Source: Benincasa hispida
Lineage: Eukaryota > Streptophyta > Magnoliopsida > Cucurbitales > Cucurbitaceae
Direction of reading: 5' to 3'
NCBI RefSeq assembly: GCF_009727055.1
Contig: NC_052354.1
Span: 496,640-560,639 of the forward strand
DNA length: 64,000 bases
In this document: in pieces, positions 57,747-64,000 of the stretch
Layout of the letters: every line of letters starts with the position of its first letter
Numbering within the stretch: position 1 is the first letter of the stretch
Program-made: the position numbers and the translations under genes
Notes under the pieces: generated by a model
The model's database searches: none
What the model was told of the DNA's origin: nothing
What the model saw: the letters and a program-made list of their open reading frames with translations, nothing else

Positions 57747-58060
57747 ATGAGAGAAAAATGGAGAATTTATACAAAGGAGGTGAAGAAGGTGAGCTTGTTA
57801 GGAGCTCCCATAATCACATCCCTTGTTCTTCAGTACCTTTTGCAGGTCGTCACCGTCATTGTCGTCGGCCATCTCGGCGACGAGCTTTTGCTTTCTGGAG
57901 TCTCCATTGCCGTTTCCTTTGTTCGGGTTACTGGCTTTAGCCTCCTTGTAATCTCTTCATTCCTACTCATTTCCTTATTCTCTTATACGTTCTTGGCTTC
58001 TTTTGATGTGACCGTTTGATAATATTATCGTTTTTTATTTCCTACTTCCATATGCTTCCA

Positions 58061-58091
<31 letters not shown>

Positions 58092-61000
58092 TGTTTGATA
58101 ATCATCCCTTCCTCTTCTAGATAAGATATGTTTTTGAAGATTTTCTTTTTAATTTTTTTGTTTTTAAAATTTCTGTTTGTTTTTTTCTATATCATTTCTC
58201 AATTATGTTTTCATCTTATCTTAAGAGAAATATCTTTTAGAAACTATTAATTCTTGTTTTTTTTTTTTTAGTTTTCATAACTTAATTTAATTTTCAATGA
58301 AATAGTTATCTTTTTTTTTTTTCCTTTTTTCAAATTTTGTATAATTATGTGGTTAACCACATATATTTCTCTCCCTTCCTCTCTTTCTTTTCTCTCTTTC
58401 TCATAATTATTTTTAAGATCAATTAAAAATATTTAATAATTGTCAAAATGAATATAGCTCAATTAAAAATCAAAGGTTCGATTTTCCACTCTACATATTA
58501 TAGAAAAGAAAAATCAATACATTCTTTATCTATTTTATTTTCTATTATCTCTCCTTTCATTTTTTATTATTTTTCTTTTTCTTTCTTTTCACCAATGTGC
58601 CATGGAATTAATTCTGAACCTACTAGTTCCAACACACAAGTTGCTATGCCTCATCTTTCCACACCCCATCGCCATGCCACCAAATTTAATGGGATCATAT
58701 ATTTTATAACTTTCTTGCATTTTGAATGCGATATCTATAAAAAGTCCAATCATGCAAAAACAACTATATTTTTTTAAATAAATTTTAAGTTTATTTTATA
58801 ATTGTAAATTTTTTTTAAAAAGATAATATTAATAAAAAAAATGACAATTTTAGAACTAAATTAAGCATAACTCAATTATCATAATGTTGATAAAAAAAAA
58901 AAAAGAGACAATTAGGAAAAAGAAAAAAAAATAATGTTCATCACTAAATTAAATAAATGTAGATGTGCTCGATACTAACCTAAATATTTCCTTGCATACA
59001 AAAATACATATCGATAGCATGTTGCGCAATCAATTAATGATAAAAAAAACAAAACATATTTCTACATTATGGGCCACACATTATCAAAAAAGAAAAAAAA
59101 TAAATAAAGAAACAAAAAAACACAAGTGTTATCGTCCCCTTTGTTTCTAATATAATTAGTAAAGTAAGTTTTGAAAGAACTAAATTTAAGATTTATCGAA
59201 AATGTGTATGTGGACTAAAATTGGATAATTGGAAATATAAAATCTAAAATTGAATAAATTTTAAATTACAAGGACTAAAATAGTATTTTAATTAATCATC
59301 ATTTATTTATATTCTCTTATAATCTTGTGGTGGAGAGTTTTGAATAATTTTAATTGGGATAATATTAATTACTATGTTATATGATGTAAAATTATTGTAT
59401 GTTGATATTAAACTGTGGCTGCTTTGTGTTGTTGGTAGCTAGGAATGGCTGGAGCTTTAGAAACTCTATGTGGACAAGCATATGGGGCAGAGCAATATCA
59501 TAAGCTTGGAATTTATACTTATAGTTGCATGATTTCACTTCTTTTGGTCTGTTTTCCAATCTCTATTTTGTGGTTCTTCACTGACAAATTACTCATTTTG
59601 ATTGGCCAAGACCCTTCAATTTCTTCTGTGGCAAGAAATTACTCAGTTTTTCTCATTCCAAATCTCTTTGCTTATGCAATTCTTCAATCTCTTGTGCGCT
59701 ATCTCCTCACTCAAAGCTTGATCCTTCCTTTGCTCTTTTGCTCTTTTCTCACACTCTCTTTGCATATTCCCATTTGTTGGCTTCTTGTCCTTCATTTCAA
59801 GTTCAAGGTTATGGGAGCTGCTTTGGCTCTTGGTATATCTTATTGGCTCAATGCTGTTTTGCTTGCCCTCTATATCTTCTTCTCTCCTTCTTGTAACAAG
59901 ACTCGGGCTCCGTTCTCGACTGAAGCCATCTCGAGCATCCCCAAGTTCTTTCGGCTTGCCATCCCTTCTGCTTTGATGGTTTGGTAAGTGATCCAGATGA
60001 AATTTGATTTGATTTGATTTGATTTGATTTAAACTCTTTTTTTTTGTTGTTGTTGTTTGTGTGTGTTTTGCAGCCTTGAGTGGTGGTCTTATGAGGTTAT
60101 TCTTTTGCTTTCTGGGCTTTTGCCAAATCCTAAAGTGGAGGCCTCTGTGCTTTCTATATGGTACTATTTATGCATTTTAATTATGTTAATGGTTTAGAAC
60201 TCTTTTTATAAGATCATAAGACTAAAGTCTTTTTAACTCTTTTTGAATGGTATTTGGGCAGTTTCTCAATCACTTATTTGCATTATTTCATACCATATGG
60301 ATTGGGGGCCACAGTAAGGTGAGTTCCAATTATTTATTTTTGTTTTTATTCCAAACATATTTGTATGTCGGATTGTTTTCATATATAGAAAAATAAACTA
60401 AGATATTTACAAAATATAACGAAATTTCAGAATCTATCGATGATAGATATTGATAGACACTAATGACCTTCTATCAGTGTCTATAAGTTAGTGTTTATCA
60501 GTGACATTGACATACAATAATAGAAGTCTACTAGTGTCTATCATCGATAGATTATTAAAATTTTACTATATTTTGTAAATATTTTCAATATTTTTATCAT
60601 TTAAAATAATTTCCCTTTCTATGCCTCCTAAACATGATAATATCTACACTTAATGAAAAAGAAGTTAGATGGGTAAAAAAAAAAAAATAACAAAATAGGA
60701 CCACTTGTAAATTTAGTTCCTATGATTAATTTGTATTAGAATTTAGTCTCTATGATTTAATAAAAACTTTATAAATGGTTCATTTGGTACGGACTTTTTA
60801 TAAAGATTATTGTATCAAACTAAACAAACTATTTAGGAAGGTTTTATCAAACCATTTAGAGACTAAATTCTAGTTCTTAATTATAATCCTAGAGACTATA
60901 TTTTAACTTTCTATAAATTAGGATCAAATTTATAATATAACTTAAAAAAAAAAAAAAAAAGGTCTTAAATCAACAAGAAAGTACTCAAATTATAAACTAC

Positions 61001-63252
61001 AAGAATGATCATGTAAACCCAACTTAAAAATAAGAGTTTCACTAAAGGGTATCAAATTCTCTATAATTATTGAAATTTACAAAGTTCATCCTCCATCATT
61101 TGGTTTTTTATTTTTAGTTTTTGAAATTTAAGTACGTACCTCTTCCACTTCTAGATTTCTTGTTTTGTTATCTACTTTCTACTCCATGTTTTAAAAATCA
61201 AACCAAATTTTGAAAATTAAAAAACGTAACTTTTAGGCATCCATTGATAACCATTTGGTTTTTTGCTTTTGTTTTTGAAAAACAAGCTTATTTCATCCAC
61301 ATTTCTTATAATGATTTGCATATTTCTTAATTACAATAGTTGAATTCTTAGCCAAATTCCAAAAACAAAAACAAATTTTTGAAAATTACTTTTTTTTAAT
61401 TCTCAAAATTTGGCTCGGATTTTTTAAACCAATTGGTGAAAGTAGATAACAAAAAAAGAAATCTAAAAGTGGAAATAGTGTCCATAGACTTAATTTAAAA
61501 AAAAAAAAAAAAAAATAGTTTCCAAACGGGACCTTAAAAACTTGTTTTTGTTTTTAGATTTTGGTTAAGTGGCAATTAAATATAGAAATGTAGGTTTAAT
61601 TTTAAAAAATCAAAAACAAAAAATGAAACGGTTAATAATAAGGTGCGAATGATTTGTGACATTGTACAACAATATATGTTTATACACTGTATAGATATTG
61701 AATGATTTGTTAATGGTGAAATGTAAATATATATGTATATAGCACAAGGGTTTCAAATGAACTAGGAGCTGGAAATCCAGAGAGAGCTAAAGTAGCAGTA
61801 AAGGTAGTGGGAGTTGTTGGAATGATAGAATCAATGATTGTGAGTGTAACTCTGTTTGGGTGTCATAAAATCTTGGGATATGCATTCACAAATGACACCC
61901 AAATTGCCAACCAAATTGCTTCCATGTGGCCTTTGATTTGCCTTTCCATTCTCATTGATACTTTCCTTGGTGTCCTTTCTGGTAATGTGTCTTAACCTAC
62001 CTTGTTATTAATATCCTATATATGTGTGTATGTTAATAATTTAGATTGAATAGGTGTTGCAAGAGGAAGTGGATGGCAGAATATAGGGGCATATGTCAAT
62101 TTGGGATCATATTACATAGTTGGGATTCCAATGGCAGTTGTTTTGGCTTTTGTTGTGCATTTAAGAGTCAAAGGGCTTTGGATTGGTTTGGTTTCAGGAG
62201 CAACACTTCAAACCTTTCTTTTTGCTCTCATTACCACTTTCACTAATTGGCATAAACAGGTTCCCTCTCCACCTCTCTATCTTTTTCTTTTTTTTTTATT
62301 CCTTTTGGTTTATATACTTTTAAGTCCCTTCATTTTCCTTTTCCTTTTATTTTTAAGGGATCAAAATTTCTCTCTTTTAAAAACTTAAGGTCCGAAATGA
62401 ACCAAAGTTGAAAAATATAAGTAGCAAAACTGTTACGTAATCGACAAATAAAGAATATAGAAAACATAAAGTATGGATAATCGACACATAAATTTACATG
62501 ATTCGCTACAATGTGTTAGCTACATCCATGAAACAGAGAGATAACAATTTTATCAAAGAGAATCTTACAAAATATAGAACAAATGGCGACTCTACGATTA
62601 GAGAGTTTATGTAACGACCCAAGTTCAGGAGGGATACATGAATGAACCAATATTACATCTGAATGAGAGGGATCCTAAGGACATGAAAGTATGGTTAAAA
62701 AAGGCTTTAAATAATTGAAAGTTACCACCCATACCAACAAGGTGCACTTTCCTTTTCTGTGGCTCAATCATAAGAACTCTAAAATTAAACGTACTTAGCT
62801 TGAAGTAATCTTATGTTGGGTGACCTCCTGGTAATTTTCTGCATCACCCATGTAGGAGAACAGGGGGAATATTTTGAAGTAAATGGACAATTAACATTTT
62901 GAAAGTATATGGGTCAAAATGAATCAATTTTATAATGTTTTAACTATCAATGTACAGTTATTATGGACTTGTATCAGTTAAAGCTTAAAACTACAATGGT
63001 ATCAATTTAAACACTAAATATCTTTAATTAGTGAATTGATTTAGGTCCTTTTATAAGATTTCCATAATATTAGAGAAAGTTTGATTGTCAATAGTCATTA
63101 ATTTTGATTAATATGAGTTGTTTTTTTAACTTCTTATCTTGGCTAATCAAATGATAATTGTAGGCCCATTGTTGTTTTAATGCTTCTATAAATTTGTATG
63201 GACCATGCAGGCCTTAAAAGCGAGAGAAAGGGTACTTGAAGGAAATAACTAA
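57747..63252 (+). CDS. MATE/DTX family transporter, seven exons, 456 aa
   Basis: A plant MATE efflux carrier, expected to export small organic compounds across a membrane in exchange for H+ or Na+; substrate and membrane unknown. Exons: 57747-57947, 59439-59983, 60074-60160, 60262-60318, 61749-61981, 62054-62259, 63211-63252 (stop TAA). All introns are GT...AG and phases match at each junction. Landmarks: [16 protein letters not shown] start; [16 protein letters not shown] (TM1-2 loop); [20 protein letters not shown] at the exon 2 start; [38 protein letters not shown] across exons 2/3; [20 protein letters not shown] across exons 4/5; [20 protein letters not shown] in exon 6; short tail [13 protein letters not shown]. 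The hydrophobic pattern fits 12 membrane helices. Length is at the short side of the family. The donor of intron 6 (cag/gttccc) is weak. Introns 1, 4 and 6 are long and carry repeats. The start is set by the first ATG in frame and by agreement with the exon copy at 46246. Confidence 0.9.
57948..59438. other. MATE intron 1 (1491 bp)
   Basis: Poly-T-rich, with an (AT)n run at 58060-58079. The ORFs at 58448-58777 and 58965-59150 are AT-rich frames with no recognisable product. No transposon termini were identified. Confidence 0.6.
60400..60585. mobile_element. Foldback MITE in MATE intron 4
   Basis: The arms at 60400-60458 (aagatatttacaaaatataac ... atctatcgatgatagat) and 60526-60585 (gtctatcatcgatagatta ... 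actatattttgtaaatattt) are complementary over nearly 60 bp with a few mismatches. Between them are shorter ctatcagtg/cactgatag repeats. This is the best-preserved copy of the family also seen at 25255 and 44740. Such long inverted arms resemble Mutator-type MITEs, but I could not define a 9-bp target duplication. Confidence 0.7.
61091..61643. mobile_element. Tourist-like MITE, outer element of a nested pair, in MATE intron 4
   Basis: The left end (catcatttggttttttattt) and the right end read inward (ttattaaccgtttcatttttt) are degenerate inverted repeats. The interior runs forward (acctcttccacttctagatt, tgttatctactttctactcc, caaattttgaaaattaaaaaacg) and is split at TTA (61233-61235) by a second MITE, resuming aaaacttgtttttgttttta gattttgg. 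Borders are approximate. Confidence 0.65.
61236..61534. mobile_element. Tourist-like MITE inserted in the MITE at 61091-61643
   Basis: The left terminus GGCATCCATTGATAACCATTTG and right terminus ...AAATAGTTTCCAAACGGGACC are inverted repeats with TTA on both sides (61233-61235, 61535-61537). 299 bp, reverse orientation (gttgaattcttagccaaatt), opposite to its host. It lies in intron 4 of the MATE gene. Confidence 0.85.
62610..62868 (+). mobile_element. Cassandra-type LTR fragment with 5S-rRNA-like sequence, MATE intron 6
   Basis: It begins TGTAACGACCCAAGTTCAGG. From about 62725 it follows 5S rRNA: cataccaacaaggtgcac, then cataagaactctaaaattaa, acgtacttagcttgaagtaa, and gttgggtgacctcctggtaa. 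The box-A-like part is at 62784-62802 and the box-C-like part tgggtgacctcctgg is at 62817-62831. 5S sequence within a TGTAAC-starting LTR is the mark of Cassandra TRIM elements. Substitutions in box A (ttaaacgtactta for ttaagcgtgcttg) suggest it is old. It lies in sense orientation within intron 6 (62260-63210). Confidence 0.7.
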
Positions 63253-64000
63253 AATTTCTCCCCCAAGATATGATAGTTTGATTCAATTGTAAATTCATCA
63301 ATTATGTGGTTTGAGTAATTATCATCCATATTTAATTTATTTAGAATCAAATTAAACAAAATTTAAGATTGAATCTCGTTCTCCACGAAATCTTCTTCAC
63401 TATGATTTGAAAACACGGAAGAAAAAATCACAAGAAATTAGAAAAGGAGAGGTCTTAGAGAGAATTCTCCAATTTTCTAAAGTGGAATTGTATTGAATAT
63501 GTTCATGGTTCAATTTGAATGTTCTATTTATACATAAATATGTTAAATATTTATAGTAATTACATACCTAGATTCAAACGTATTGTAATATTCTAATATA
63601 TTAGAATATATATTAAACATATTTCAATCTTATTCAACTATTTCAAATTCTTGTACTTTGCTTGAATCTCATTCAAATTGTATATATTTTTCGTTTAATT
63701 AATACATAAATATTTATCAAATACTATAAATATGTATATTTTTTTATTTTATACTTGGTATATGGATGTGTACCTTTCAAATTCCAAGTCAATTTTCTTG
63801 TTTACATTTGTTATACAAAATATTAAATACCGATGTGAATCTTTCAAATTTTTATATTAGTAAAGATTAAATAGGAATAATGTAAAGATTTTATCTGGAT
63901 AGAAATGTAAAGATTCTTTACTCATAGTCCGAAATAGAGTTACAGTACAGTTGAGGGCTCAAGACTTATATAAAAAATAAAAATAGTCAATCTAAGCATA
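63253..64000. other. 3' flank of the MATE gene
   Basis: AT-rich DNA with no further gene or clear repeat to the window end. The transcript end is not defined: no convincing AATAAA signal lies close behind the stop. Confidence 0.5.

Noticed and set aside
58448..58777. 109-codon ORF in MATE intron 1
   Set aside because: AT-rich frame without recognisable motifs, inside an intron with consistent splice sites.
62046..62246. 66-codon + strand ORF
   Set aside because: It is another frame over MATE exon 6; the true frame encodes [18 protein letters not shown].
62720..62857. A functional 5S rRNA gene
   Set aside because: The 5S-like part has substitutions in the internal control regions, is longer than 120 bp because of an insertion, and sits in an LTR-like repeat within an intron.

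Overview
This is a 64-kb stretch of plant nuclear DNA. It is strongly AT-rich, has long poly-A/poly-T runs and introns with GT/AG borders, and is filled with LTR retrotransposons, PIF/Harbinger DNA transposons and MITEs. The Copia and Harbinger coding remnants read like families I know from cucurbits (melon, cucumber and relatives). I therefore infer Cucurbitaceae, but this is recognition from memory and not a search result. I see only one host gene that looks complete: a MATE/DTX multidrug and toxin extrusion transporter on the + strand at 57747-63252. It has seven exons with consistent phases and a 456-residue product. A second copy of its first exon lies 11.5 kb upstream at 46246-46446, with no body of its own.

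Layout. 1-15.5 kb is a cluster of one Copia family with roughly 2-kb LTRs. It holds a partial + copy (1 to about 412), a second + LTR (1432 to about 3389) with a 38-bp leader minisatellite, a Ty3/Gypsy scrap (3.5-4.3 kb), and a nearly full-length but dead minus-strand element (4362-15508). That element's gag, protease, integrase, RT and RNase H can all be traced, and a SIRE-like LTR sits in its leader. 15.5-19.3 kb is a second Copia element whose gag-protease part is inverted relative to its integrase-RT-RNase H part. 19.6-27.2 kb is AT-rich intergenic DNA with Tourist-like MITEs, including a nested pair.

27271-32998 is a whole PIF/Harbinger transposon with TAA target duplications. It carries both the DDE transposase and the Myb/SANT-like accessory gene, each broken. 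33-46 kb is intergenic DNA with minisatellite, Gypsy, hAT-like and Copia (41311-43250) remnants. 46.2-57.7 kb separates the two MATE first exons and is filled by another minus-strand Copia element, an LTR inserted into it, hAT-like and nested Tourist elements, a miniature LTR element and a small non-autonomous LTR element. 57.7-63.3 kb is the MATE gene; its introns host a foldback MITE, a nested Tourist pair and a 5S-rRNA-like (Cassandra-type) insertion.

Most notable observations: three Tourist-in-Tourist nestings at the same internal TTA site in different relative orientations; the duplicated MATE first exon with identical length and splice phase; the 5S-like Cassandra-type sequence in the last intron; the inverted gag-protease block; and two single-N assembly joints that each sit exactly between two copies of the same sequence.
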